Shown here: one piece after another, positions 33,791-45,454 of the stretch
Numbering within the stretch: position 1 is the first letter of the stretch
Layout: each line of letters begins with the position of its first letter
Assembly (NCBI GenBank): GCA_032718475.1
Contig: JAUCBJ010008237.1
Coordinates: 144,342 to 208,341 of the forward strand
DNA from: Nemertoderma westbladi
Taxonomy: Eukaryota; Xenacoelomorpha; Nemertodermatida; Nemertodermatidae
Direction: 5' to 3'
DNA length: 64,000 bases
Made by a program: the position numbers and the translations under genes
Notes under the pieces: generated by a model
What the model saw: only the letters and a program-made list of their open reading frames with translations
The model's database searches: none
Told to the model about the DNA's origin: nothing

Positions 33791-35691
33791 GTATGCTTGT
33801 TTGTTTAACTTATTAATTATTAGGTCGTTATAATCTCCAGCACGCCATAATGCTAGAGACCTTTAGCATACTGCACATACAATCGGGGCCTTAGCATATT
33901 GTACATACAATCGGGACGTATATTGTCCGCTTGTCTATCCGTCTGTCTGTCGGTCCAACTGGTTAAATGTTTGAACGACAATATCTCATTTGTTTAAATT
34001 TGTATGTGTGTGTTTTCAGATAAAGTTATGAAAATGAGGAACTCAAATGTAGCTCCGCAAATCAAGATGAAATTTGTCACACTAAACAATTTTGGCCTTA
34101 ATGTAATCTGTGTAGGTCAACAAATGTTCACAAAGAACGAGAGTATAAGAAAAAATTATTAAACTAACTGTAGATGTACAAAAATAACTCACTAATTAGT
34201 TCTCGCAGCTATTTTATTTATTCATGTTAATAAAAGTTGATTCATATGAAATAATGAAAATCAATCTAATAAACGTCGTATTATACTGTAAGTCAATTAA
34301 TATAATAATTATTTATTACATGGGAAAAAAAAGTAGAATTTTTTTCACTATTCTCGAGGCATTTTATTTACCGAGCGACAGCGAGGTTAATAAAGGGTCG
34401 ATAAAATATTTAAAAAAATGTTCTACGTTTTTTCCCATGTAATACGTAATTTTCATTCTTAAATTTGTACTTTTTTGTTGCTTAATTCTTTAATAAAACG
34501 TACAGCGATATAGTGGTACTAAATAAATTAAAATATAGTATTTTACTATATTGCTTCCATAGTTACTGTAATTCTAATTACGGTACCGTTCAACTCCTGA
34601 TGCTGCCTTACTCAATGTTGAATAATTTAGTGTTCTCGAATATTTATTACGTAACTAGAGAGCCGCTTAACAACATAAACCAATATTGGATAATGAGTTC
34701 CCTTTTGGAGAACGCCGCCCAGTCACTACATTTTCCATAGCTTTTTGAGTGCGTGCATGGATTTGGCACAAATTACATGCAAACCTTTTCTACGTCAATG
34801 CTCTTTGAACACATTTTATAAAAATTTAAGAAATTCCACCAAAAATACTTTATTTTACTTTTTTCGCCGGGAAAAAAAGTAAATCAATGTAATCCTATGG
34901 GTTACTTTATTTCCCTAGGGAAAAAATTGCAACTTTTTCTCCCGATTTTTGTCTAAATTCGAGCGAAAAAGTAACAATTTAAGAATACAAATTTTTTTTT
35001 TACAATTTATTTATAACATAATTTTTTTTTAGATTGATTGTACATTATTTTACATGCATTTTATATTATCTTTCTTTGATTTAATTAATGAAATATAATC
35101 TGATATTGTGCACTGAATAAATCTTTGATTTATATTTTTAAAAGTAATATATTATATCTGACGAATTTATATTGAAAAAGGTATTGAAATAATATTGTCA
35201 AATACGTAAATATTAAATTAACATGCAACGCCTTCTGCCACATCGACGTATCATTAAGATGCTTTGCGTCAGAAAGTCAACACAATAATCCGCAACAATT
35301 CGTGATTCTTCGCCAAAATTACAAACGATTACTATCAGATTAGATTCTTTAGTTTTCATTAAACGTACATCCTTCGAGCAGCGTCTCTCGGTAACGCGCA
35401 CTCGTGCTGTTCGAAATACGACGATCATTCAAACGTTCACGTTCTACTCACAATATTCCCACACTTAATATAACTAGGTATAATTTATGAAATTGTGTTC
35501 GACTGACTGACTTCATGTCTACCACATGTTTTAATTTCATCAACGATTGTGATGCAGTCATTAGCGTTCTAAAATCCCGACGAGGCCAGATGGTTAACTA
35601 ACTAATATTACCGCCAGTCTCTGACTTGTCACGGCTTATATTATTTAATAATAATTAATATTATACTTAATATTAATATCGTTATTTTCAG
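33791..35691 (+). other. PCLO: Piccolo-like intron 2
   Basis: A phase-0 intron from GTATGC to TTATTTTCAG. AT-rich, with a foldback at 34312-34443. A second region with CTTTTTTCGCCGGGAAAAAAAG and TTCGAGCGAAAAAG (34858-34970) looks related to the hairpin family, but I could not define arms. Confidence 0.8.
34312..34443. repeat. Long imperfect hairpin with CGAGC..AGCGAG loop
   Basis: TATTACATGGGAAAAAA at the left pairs with TTTTTTCCCATGTAATA at the right. Inside, CATTTTATTTACCGAGCGAC meets AGCGAGGTTAATAAAG. The apex is close to CGAGCGACAGCGAG. Member of a family also seen near 39280 and 56405. Confidence 0.8.
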
Positions 35692-35781
35692 AAAAGTGAG
35701 TGGGTCTGCAATCGTTGCAGCGGCTCCAAACAAGAACCAGAGAAGAGCGACGGACTGAAATCAACAAGTCTGCACCGCAGT
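35692..35781 (+). CDS. PCLO: Piccolo-like exon 3: last Cys pair of the zinc finger
   Basis: A 90-base, 30-codon exon between TTATTTTCAG and GTAAGT. It encodes KSEWVCNRCSGSKQEPEKS and a basic/Ser tail. The W-x-C-x2-C phrase is the standard end of Piccolo/Bassoon and RIM fingers. Together with exon 2 it gives eight cysteines, enough for two zinc ions. Both ends are phase 0. Its last 11 bases and donor are tandemly duplicated immediately downstream. Confidence 0.92.
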
Positions 35782-35876
35782 GTAAGTTACCAATTTATAT
35801 GTACCACCTTGTTGAGTGCACCGCAGTGTAAGTTACCAATTTATATGTACCTCCTTGTTGAGTGCACCGCAGTGTA
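35771..35876 (+). promoter_or_regulatory. PCLO: Tandemly duplicated 5' splice site (46-bp unit)
   Basis: The unit begins TGCACCGCAGTGTAAGTTAC. It occurs at 35771-35816 and 35817-35862 with one base difference, then a partial third copy with GTGTAAAG at 35863 onward. Thus a second consensus GTAAGT donor lies 46 bases after the first and a weaker third another 46 bases on. Use of the second donor adds 46 bases and creates TAG at the junction with exon 4. Confidence 0.9.
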
Positions 35877-36103
35877 AAGACCATGATACACCACAGGTGA
35901 GGCGAGCGGTCGCGGAGAGCGGCCACTCGCCGCGAAATTAGAGTTCCTTATACCTATTCAATTCAATTCAATTCAACATCCGGTTTAGGCCCCGGCGGCT
36001 TTATTTGATAAATTAATAGAATTTATATGTGGCAAACGATAGTACAAACTGCCAATAAGCATAACACTAACCAAGATACATAATACCATTATGTTTGCAT
36101 AAA

Positions 36104-36423
36104 ATGGTCGGGCATATAAAATGGTCGGGCATATAAAATGGTCGGACAAAGGATGGTCAGATCTGATAGTACATAATACACCGAGATACATATCAATAAC
36201 CGAGATACATAATATAAGCGCCTTGTATAAGATGATAAAGCAGCGTTAACACGATGAATAGTACGCATGTTGACATAAAATGGACGGGCATATAAAATGG
36301 TCGGGCAAAGGATGGTCAGATCTGATAGTACATAATACACCGAGATACATATCAATAACCGAGATACATAATATAAGCGCCTTATATATAAGATGATAGA
36401 GCAGCATTGACACGATGAATAGT
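36104..36423. repeat. Two-copy tandem duplication in intron 3
   Basis: Copies of about 160 bp (about 36104-36262 and 36277-36423) share ATAAAATGGTCGGGCAT, GGATGGTCAGATCTGATAG, two ACCGAGATACAT phrases and CACGATGAATAGT. Short ATAAAATGGTCGGGC units are themselves repeated at the start. They lie between exons 3 and 4; no coding sense. Confidence 0.85.
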
Positions 36424-36511
36424 CCTATACTATATAGGCCTACATACTGTAGTACATACCCATATTAAAATACAGTACAAACAGTATTATTACGGTAACA
36501 TCTATTTTCAG

Positions 36512-36722
36512 AGCAAAAAGAAAACAAAAGGAACCAAAAAGTCCAAATCAGTGACATCGACCTCGTCTAGGGACACGAATCAATTAGTTGGTGAAGAAAA
36601 ACTTACTAGAATACATTCGCTTCCCAGTGACGTTGATGATGTATTTATAGATGATCCGAAAACCGAAGATGTTCCACTAGAAAGAATTGGAAAACAGATA
36701 AAAACAATTAATAAAGATATGG
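36512..36722 (+). CDS. PCLO: Piccolo-like exon 4: basic then acidic linker after the zinc finger
   Basis: The acceptor is TCTATTTTCAG and the donor GG|GTGAGT. Seventy codons plus one base are open in the frame demanded by exon 3. The start is very basic (SKKKTKGTKKSKS), then Ser/Thr-rich, then acidic (DVDDVFIDDPKTEDV), ending KQIKTINKDM. No domain is recognisable; disordered linkers are usual after the first finger in Piccolo. The exon ends in phase 1. The only downstream candidate I found with matching phase is at 62307. Confidence 0.85.
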
Positions 36723-37082
36723 GTGAGTCGAATGTTAACAACTGTTAATAAAGTTTTCTTCATTGTTGAATAATAGATATATGATATGATAATGAGAATA
36801 ATAGAATTGAATAATTCTTTGTTGAGTAGTTAATAAACGGTGTTTGTGATTGGAGTGAATAGCTTACATAAGCTACAAGTAAACGGTGTTTAACCTTCTT
36901 ACTTTTGAGCGTAAAAGATGTCGTTACGATGAAATCACTCACTAGAGTACCGGTAGTCCTATTACAATAACACAATGTTTCTAAATTAGACAATTTTGAA
37001 GTCAAATTATATAGAAAGCTGCATCATTAATATTCTGATTCTAGTATATTTATTTGTCCCCTTTCATTACTGTACATCATGT

Positions 37083-38036
37083 CCTGGAATATACAGTAGT
37101 GCCGTTATTCAGGTACTATACCCCCCCACCCGTAAATGTTTCTACAAATCTTAATGAGATTGCATGAAATTTGAAATAGATTTAGGTTCACTCAACTCCT
37201 CCTAGGTGGGTGAGTCGGAATTTTTATTTTCGCTTTTATTGTTTAACTAGTGTCTCCGGCGATATTTCACCAGTTAGTTATTGCACCAAATATGTAACAC
37301 AATTAGAATTTCGTTGAAAAATAGCTGAGATATGGGCGATCAAAACTTGCATGGCAATTCTATTGTATTCTATTTAATAAATGCATCACATTATTCTGGA
37401 ACATTTTGATTGTCCAATACGAAGCTGGGCAATAAATGCAATGCCTCATTAATACTCTTACGTTGCTTTCATACATAATATACAGTAAACAATACAGTAT
37501 ATAAACAAAATGTTTTAGAATACGAGTTATTACGTGCTACATACAGTACACTCCAGTATTAATTATTATACTCTATAGTTCTAAAGTACATTTGGATTGC
37601 TGTCATTGGATTGCTATAATTACTGTATTTTCAGAAATGTTTTAGAATATGGTATACAGTATTTACAAAACGCCACTAATAGAAGTGTGTTTTCGGGGGT
37701 AACATTATTTAAATTGGTGTAATATAATATTTTTTGGTGAAATTTCCATCAATTTTGGTGTGACTTTAATTGGTAGCCTTTACAAAATGGACTAACAGCC
37801 TTGAGCGGTTGTAAAACGATGCAACTTTCGAACGCTCATATCTCAGATCTATATTCAGATTGTATTACATATTTGGAATCATTGCATGGCCAGCCTTTCC
37901 AACAGTACAGACGAAAATTTTGACTCACCCACTAATCAGGAGGGATATGAAACTACATATAGCTGTTTCAAATAGCTGTTTTTTTTTTTGGGGGGGGGGG
38001 GGGTCATGTACCTGATTTAGGACATTAAATTACAGG
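37083..38036. mobile_element. Foldback element with long inverted ends and poly-C/poly-G tracts
   Basis: The left end reads CCTGGAATATACAGTAGTGC, TTATTCAGGTAC, poly-C, then CTCCGGCGATATTTCACCAG. The right end is the inverse: poly-G (37989-38003), GTACCTGATTTAGG, ATTACAGG. Internal sequence matches the 11440 copy. Non-coding. Similar arms occur at 41783-42268. Confidence 0.75.
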
Positions 38037-38599
38037 AGATGGTGTGTAGGCCTACGTTCGTCGTGGTGAAATAGTTCACTCGCATTACATTAAAGAGAGC
38101 GTTGCTGTACAGTAGGATATACATGGAGTTAAAGGTATAGCAATTATTGTCATAATATTATGATAATAAAAACTCCCCTCAAATGTCACCTTTTCATTCA
38201 ATTATGGAGTAAATTACTGAAAAAATCATTAAATTCTGTTTATCAAAGGCCCAAGAGTTTATTGCTGGTTACAATGGTCCGGATGCTGGTGTCTATGCCT
38301 GTCTGGAAAACAATTATATACAAACAAAGACATCTACACAATGACTGGGTCTCTTCTGTCAGCCATATTGAATATATATTAGAGTCCTATATATACAGTA
38401 GTACAGTAGCCTACATACAGTATAAGTTTCGTATGGTGGAGTATAAAGCAGTGTTCCTAGAGGGCGCTCTAGAACTCCCTCTAGTACTTACAGGTACGGA
38501 AATACTCATCGGCGCATTGAATAATCTTGGATGTTGCATTTTATTCCAAAAACCCAGCAAAACCATGTGCGCACGACAGATGAGTAACTGCAATCTTAG

Positions 38600-38775
38600 A
38601 GCTGATCAGACTATTAATGAATGATATTTATGGCATCCAACCGACGAGAATAAACGTGATGGTCAGCCATTGATATTCCTGAAACGATCCCTTAAGACAC
38701 TGGACTTGATAATGCAGATCGATTACGGTAATTGGAGATAATAGGCCTACATGCTGACCCCAAACTGTGGAGGAG
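38600..38775 (+). mobile_element. LINE 3'-tail fragment
   Basis: Broken translation WHPTDENKRDGQPLIFLKR, then a frameshifted equivalent of the LKDTGLEDADDL segment, aligns with the copy A tail. Strongly 5'-truncated. Confidence 0.6.
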
Positions 38776-39279
38776 TTGTGTTGCATACCTGCAATGTATT
38801 CCAGTATATTGGCTCATATAATGTACGTTTGTACTCAATCTACTGTTAGGAATCTGTGAGCTCCCTCTTGCGGCTAACTAAGTTAGAGTATATAGAAATC
38901 TCGCAAACGGTTAAACACCGCATGATGGCGCCTTGTCAACTAAAACATGCTTTTTCCACTAAACTAAATTGTTATTTCACTAAACCTTTTTCATGAAAAT
39001 ATACTGTATAAAAAGTATTCATATATTAAAATATACTAATTATGACTAAAATATATTTTTTTAATCATCACAAATAAATTTGTAACAAAGTTCTGTTGAA
39101 TTTCGATTCTCGTTTTGGTTATACTTACTTGCCATTGTGACTTGCTCCTTTCCCTTCTTTAGTGATAATTAATATTTTAGTGATAATTAATATATTTTAG
39201 TGACAATTAATATAGGCTGATCAAAGGCTAAACTGAATATTTCGGTGATTTTCTAGTTAAGGTTTAGTGAATAACTATT

Positions 39280-39420
39280 TACATCATTGTGTGCAAAGTA
39301 GCACTTTGCAGCGTTATGACCCGAGTTTATTTATGTACCGAGCAAGCGCAGCGAGGGAGGTTTACATAAATAAACAAGGGTCTTTAACGCTGAAAAGTGA
39401 CCTTTGCAAGCAATGATGTA
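39280..39420. repeat. Long hairpin with ACCGAGCAAGCGCAGCGAGG loop
   Basis: The left arm TACATCATTGTGTGCAAAG, GCAGCGTTATGACCC, TTTATTTATGTACC pairs with the right arm GGTTTACATAAATAAAC, GGGTCTTTAACGCTG, CAAGCAATGATGTA. Arms are about 65 bp. Same family as the repeats at 56405-56640. Confidence 0.85.
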
Positions 39421-40144
39421 TGTACAGTAATTTTGTTACATTATGTCAACTTATCAGCGTTCGGTTTGTGAAGAAAGGAATTTATGGATGCTCATTTATA
39501 CAGTACATTTTAATCATATACTACAGTATATCGAATATAAGTGAAATTTATTAACAGGTACACATGAATTTCGCGAATAAACGGACATAGGGGCTCATAA
39601 AAAAAACCTTCGCAGATAATCTTTTTAATGTTTGGATATCATCCCTAACATCCTAAAGTATCTGAAATGGGAAATTGGAATCAACGTTATGTGTGGGCTC
39701 CTACTTGCAAGTTGAAATTGACTGTACATTTTTTAAAATTTTCCAAAATCTCTGTGCGAATTTTACCTACAATTAAGAGCAAAATACAGTCATTATAAAT
39801 AACATTAATCCTAGTCTGTTTGTTTGCCTGTGTAAGTGATGGTTCAACCTCATAAATTAATTTTGGTTTCCTAGAAAGCAATTAACTTCGTTTGAAAAAA
39901 TAACATAACGCTATTGCGAATTATTCGTAATTCCGTAACGAAAACATGACATTTTTTAAAATAGCTTTTAAGCTACTCAACATGTGACATTCAAATTTTA
40001 AATTCGCTTCCTCTAACCGCTGGGCAATACGCAATTGTTTTCCTTTTGTGGCAATGTGATATATAAGTCGAGATATTTGCGTTACGGAATTACAATTTCA
40101 CGTTACGGAATTACGTTACGGAATTACAATTTTCCAACAATGCG

Positions 40145-41730
40145 TGACGTTAGTCTTGGTGTAGGCTGTAGAGTGGTATACAGCGAGACGTTATTGTTGG
40201 TGTAGACTGGTACACTTCGAGGCGTTAGTGTTGATGTAGACTGGTACACTGAGAGACGTTAGTGTTGGTTTGGACTGGTACACTGAGAGACGTTAGTGTT
40301 GGTGTAGACTGGTGCAATGCGATACGTTAATGTTGGTGTAGACTGGTACACTTCGAGACGTTAGTGTTGGTGTAGACTGCTACACTGAAAGACGTTAGTG
40401 GTGGTGTAGAATGGTACACTGCGAGACGTTATTGTTGGTGTAGACTGGTACACCGCGAGACTTTAGTGTTGGTGTAGGCTGGTACACAGAGATACGTTTA
40501 GAGTTGGTGTAGACTGGTGCACTGAGAGACGTTAGTGTTGGTGTAGACTGGTACACCGCGAGACTTTAGTGTTGGTGTAGGCTGGTACACAGAGATACGT
40601 TTAGTGTTGGTGTAGACTGGTGCACTGAGAGACTTTAGTGTTGGTGTAGACTGGTACACTGCGATACATTAGTGTTAGTGTAGACTGGTACACTGCGAGA
40701 CGTTAGTGTTGGTGTATACTGGTACAATCCGATACGTTAATGTTGGTGTAGACTGGTACAATCCGATACGTTAATGTTGGTGTAGACTGGTACAATCCGA
40801 TACGTTAATGTTGGTGTAGACTGGTACAATCCGATACGTTAATGTTGGTGTAGACTGGTACAATGCGATACGTTAATGTTGGTGTAGACTGGTACACTGC
40901 GAGACGTTAATGTTGGTGTAGACTGGTACACTGCGAGACGTTAGTGTTGGTGTAGACTGGTACACTGCGAGACGTTAGTGTTGGTGTAGACTGGTACAAT
41001 CCGATACGTTAATGTTGGTGTAGACTGGTACAATCCGATACGTTAATGTTGGTGTAGACTGGTACAATCCGATACGTTAATGTTGGTGTAGACTGGTACA
41101 ATCCGATACGTTAATGTTGGTGTAGACTGGTACAATCCGATACGTTAATGTTGGTGTAGACTGGTACAATGCGATACGTTAATGTTGGTGTAGACTGGTA
41201 CACTGCGAGACGTTAATGTTGGTGTAGACTGGTACACTGCGAGACGTTAGTGTTGGTGTAGACTGGTACACTGCGAGACGTTAGTGTTGGTGTAGACTGG
41301 TACATTGAGAGACGTTAGTGTTGGTGTAGACTGGTACACTGCGAGACGTTAGTGTTGGTGTAGACTGGTACACTGCGAGGCGTTAGTGTTGATGTAGACT
41401 GGTACACTGCGAGGCGTTAGTGTTGATGTAGACTGGTACACTGCGAGACTTCAGTGGTGGTGAAGACTGGTACACTGCGAGACTTCAGTGGTGGTGTAGA
41501 CTGGTACACTGCGAGACGTTAGTGTTGGTGTAGACTGGTACACTGCGAGACTTCAGTGGTGGTGTAGACTGGTACACTGCGAGACGTTAGTGTTGGTGTA
41601 GACTGGTACACTGCGAGACTTCAGTGGTGGTGTAGACTGGTACACTGCGAGGCGTTAGTGTTGATCTAGACTGGTACACTGCGAGGCGTTAGTGTTGATG
41701 TAGACTGGTACATTGAGAGACGTTAGTGTC
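40145..41730. repeat. Minisatellite, 34-bp unit, about 46 copies, with higher-order structure
   Basis: The unit is GACGTTAGTGTTGGTGTAGA plus CTGGTACACTGCGA. Variant units (CAATCCGATACGTTAATG) occur in runs of about four or five followed by the same order of other variants at 40707-40980 and 40990-41290. A block of several units was therefore itself duplicated. Confidence 0.97.
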
Positions 41731-41782
41731 GTTACCTCTAACATTGGCATTCAAAGTATTGTAATAAATTACCATTTTTGTG

Positions 41783-42268
41783 CGGAATATACTGTCGTAA
41801 TTCATTGAAACGACCCCCCCCCCCCCCCCAAATATTTCTACAAATCGTAATGATAAATGAGATGATGAGCCATTATTTTTATTTTTGCTTTCAATTTTTA
41901 GCTACAAGCGATAAAAAAGTGTCTCCGCCGATATTGCACCAGTTCCACCGCAGTTATTCTTCAACGTTATAGTGATTTGTTGGTGCTGTGTTGATGTAAA
42001 GCTGGCTGTGCAAGGATTCCAAGGATGTAAAAACATTTGAATTTTGTTGGGAAATAGCTGCAGTGTAACTGGTGCAATAACATAACCGGCGACTCATTTT
42101 TTAAATTTTTGTAGCAATAGATTGAAAGCAAAAATAAAAATTCCGGCTCTCCCACTAAGTGGTCGGGAAATGAAATCCTCTCTGTTTCAAATTTCAATCA
42201 ATCTCATTAAGACTTGTAGAAAAATTGACGGGGGGTCGTGCCATTGAATTATGGCACTATATTCCGGG
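41783..42268. mobile_element. Foldback element: two inverted arms of the CCTGGAATATA family
   Basis: The left arm (about 41783-41960) has GGAATATACTGTCG, a C homopolymer at about 41814-41830, TTCTACAAATCGTAATGA and GTGTCTCCGCCGATATTGCA. The right arm (about 42065-42268) is the inverse, ending ATGGCACTATATTCCGG. It sits just after the 34-bp array. Confidence 0.75.
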
Positions 42269-42740
42269 CCATGGTGTTGTATGTATATCACGATGACAAT
42301 TATCCCAGTTCAATTACTTCGCAAATTCGCACGAAATTCCGTAACGATCTGGTTTGTAATTCCGTAACGACACCAATAAAGCTGTAACACCAAATTGATT
42401 GCTAAATCTGCTTAATCTTTACCATGGCAGGCATTTTGAACATCTTTACTTAAGCGTGATATGTTTAGTTAAAATTAAAAACTCAATAATTCGCAGAACT
42501 TTCACTTTAAAAAAATTATAAAAAAGCCTTGTCTTTTTTGTGTAATTCCGTAACGTAATGTTTGAGATATTAAAATTAATAAATCCGAGGCAAATGGAGT
42601 AAAACTAACGAAACCAATATGTTCTGTGATAATTTGTCTTACTATACTCCACAAAAAGTTCATTTAAGTCATCTTCGAAACACCAGGTAATACTTTATCT
42701 GGGAAAAGTCGTGCGAAATGTAATTCCGTAACGATGAAAT

Positions 42741-44589
42741 TCATGACCACAGTATTAATTATATATATACTGTAAATCTAATTAAAGTTTATTGGAAGTT
42801 ATCTCCTGCTTGGATGTGATTAATCATTAATACATCTTGACTATAGTCGACTGAAGCAAACTTAGTCACCGTCTGTGGTCGTTAAGTTTTACTGAACACT
42901 GTCGTCACTCTCTTTGGTTATTTTCTCTAAAGTGTCTTCTATTGGATGTTTCGCCATAATGGATTACAGTACACGTTAACAATTATTTACATACAGCAAT
43001 ACAGTAGCTGCTGTAGTCCCGTCACTGTAACCTGGATAATAAAGCAGCACTCATTAACATAAATGGAAATAATACATTCCGGAATACGGTAATTGAAGTT
43101 GTTTCCATGTCATTGATTACTTTGCAGCGTTCCGTCCTATAGGCCGCAACGCTGCAAAGTAATACTTTGCAGCGTTGTGAGTAATTCACCAGAACGCTGT
43201 TAAGTTGACATAATGTAACAAAAATGTTTATTTGTAGTCGATAAATGAACTCAATGAATATAATAAAGGGTGGGGAGGGTAAGATATTTGGCGAAGTGCG
43301 AATCATACTAGCTAAGGTTATAACGGGATGGAAGTTTCAGAAAATTATCATATGTTCGTTACGCCAGTTCAATACTGCAGTCCATCGCTCCCATTCCTCA
43401 CATTGTTCAATTTAAAATTAAAATATGCTCTTTTCTTTAAGATTTTACGCTCACCTACAGCAAAACATATTGGGTAAGAAATTATTGTCGATCAGTCAGT
43501 TGATAGATAGCCGCTACTCATCGTCGGAGTCAGGGGAATGGGGGCTGTAATAGACGAAAAACAAGTCTTGTAGTAATTTATTGGGTCAAGTAGGGTGCCT
43601 AAATAAAGTAAACAGTTGGTAATTACTAATTACTGAGAAAAAGTGGTTCTTTCCGATACCCTTGTCTCACCGAATAACATTGCAGTACTTTCATAGTTCC
43701 AATACGAGTCGCTACAATAGTTTTATACGGTAATCTTGAAAGCAATTAGGCCTACTACTGTATTTATTTATTTAATACGATCATATGATCACAATGCTAA
43801 ATTAACTTTTCTACTTCAGCAACAATGTATTCTGTAGGCAGATTTTATTGGTAATATTATTTTATCATACAGTCATAATGATTAATTGTTACCGTAAACA
43901 ATAAGAAACTCTTCGAAAGGCATAAAAATATAGAACTTCAACGACATTCTAAATAATAAAAACAGCCCCTTCATTATTTACTCACATGCAGATGCATTTT
44001 TATTAACTTCTAAACTAGCCGTTTTCATTCACCGAGGCCGTGTTGAATGCCTAAGGTTCACGGTAGGATTACCACCCTGTCTGCTGTCGCACTTGGTCCC
44101 TCTCTACTATGACCGGCTCACCCTCAGCTAACTGTACCTAATCAACCCAGACATTACTTTTCATGTTTCCTTGAAATAGTACCCTAAAACGACTTTAAAT
44201 TACGGGAATGTCAGTGAAACACTCTTAGACTGTGATGATTGTATACAGTCTATGTGAATCTACTTAGAAACGATACCATAAATATGAGAGAATTTGATTT
44301 TATATTTGTTATAAATTTAAAATTTTTAGTTTTAGAAATATTTAAAAACAAGATTAAAAAGTATAGAAATCACTATTTTAATTTATATATTTCACTAAAA
44401 CAAAAAAACCCTGCTTGAATGTGTTTTTATATTCCCGTTAGCAATTTTACCGAAATAAATAAATTTGTTGAGATTTTATATTTTACTACTACCATGGTTA
44501 GTGGTTTGGTATTATTGTTATATAAAATATATATTACCAATTATCACCAATTACATATGTATTTGCTTTGGCATCTTTATCTCAGAACC
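42741..44589. other. Otherwise gene-free stretch
   Basis: Apart from the hairpin at 43108-43200 I see no coding or RNA gene here. Sequence is AT-rich with scattered stops. Confidence 0.4.
43108..43200. repeat. Hairpin ATTACTTTGCAGCGTT and partial second copy
   Basis: ATTACTTTGCAGCGTT pairs perfectly with AACGCTGCAAAGTAAT around a 16-base loop, and a further ACTTTGCAGCGTTGTGA with AACGCTG follows. The adjacent AAGTTGACATAATGTAACA is the reverse complement of sequence at 39433-39453, so the two loci belong to one repeat family. Confidence 0.8.
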
Positions 44590-45454
44590 AATCACCCAAA
44601 CTATAGGCCACGCCCAAGGTGATAAATTATCACCGTTACTGTTCAGCTTATTCATCTACGACTTGCCGCCTATCCTGATAGCGATTGGTTGCTGGGTTAT
44701 AATGTACGCAGATGACGTTGCTATCACCGCAAACACAATCGAAGATATGCAGGTTGCTCTCGATGCTCTATCGGTATACTGTGATTCCAATAACCTAAAT
44801 GTAAATACATCCAAAACAAAGGCGATGAAGTTCCGACGCGGTGGTCATCTGGCGAGATCTGACCAGTTGCATTATAAGGGTCAACACATTTAATTACCTT
44901 GGTGTCACACTCACTACAAAAAACGTATCAAGTGGCCATTTCAAAGAAAAATACAAAAAAGGTATAGCCTGCTGCATGATGCTATCGACAAAAGTGAAAC
45001 TAACCTGCACCAACGCTACCACCGCTAGGAAGCCCTGGGCTGCTATAATTATCCCTGCTATTACCTATGGGTACAGCGTGTTTACATCAGACCCTTTGGA
45101 AGAACTCGACCACGTCGCTAAAGTAAGGGCTACTGGAAACTGGGGTGTGGGGTGTCGAAATTTTCCTCCTCTACAGCCATTCTAAGCGCAGTTGACCGCG
45201 CAACGACCTCTGGTTGTAATGAGATCAACATTATCAACCTAATGGGTCACCGCCGTCGCGCCGCTGCACTCTTTCTATCTAATGGTTTCCATCACAAATT
45301 CTGCACGAGCAAGTGTTGGCGTCCTACACCCGATTGCGTCTGCTCTCTGTGTGCCAAGCAGTGCACAGACAAACATCACTTTAACAAGTGCTGCAAAGTA
45401 CCACGTCTCGACCGCGAGATCCGCTATGCTCTCTACCTAAATGACCTACCTTAA
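44590..45454 (+). pseudogene. 5'-truncated LINE: end of reverse transcriptase and Cys/His-rich C-terminus
   Basis: Starting near 44590 the sequence encodes GHAQGDKLSPLLFSLFIYDL (RT motif B side), VIMYADDVAITA with the catalytic YADD (about 44697-44730), and NLNVNTSKTKAMKFRRGG. A frameshift near 44885 leads to FNYLGVTLTTKNVSSG, and another near 45150 to a C-terminal tail with CVCSLCAKQCTDKHHFNKCC, a zinc-knuckle-like cluster. Multiple frame changes make it inactive. It differs from copies A and B and from the minus-strand LINE at 2430. Confidence 0.8.

Larger units (their letters stand above)
39927..42733. repeat. Region bounded by multiple copies of a 14-bp motif, GTAATTCCGTAACG
   Basis: The motif occurs at 39927-39940, 42356-42369, 42542-42555 and 42720-42733, plus a near copy at 42334-42346. 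It is inverted at 40080-40093, 40101-40114 and 40114-40127. These surround the 34-bp minisatellite and a foldback, suggesting a composite non-autonomous element, though exact termini were not found. Confidence 0.55.

Noticed and set aside
38160-38624. 154-codon open frame, and an overlapping frame with GYNGPDAGVYACLENN resembling an Ig-domain end
   Set aside because: The long frame has no domain. The Ig-like phrase is about 40 codons, with a stop just upstream, no convincing acceptor, and no second Cys or Trp. It could be a relic, but I cannot support it.
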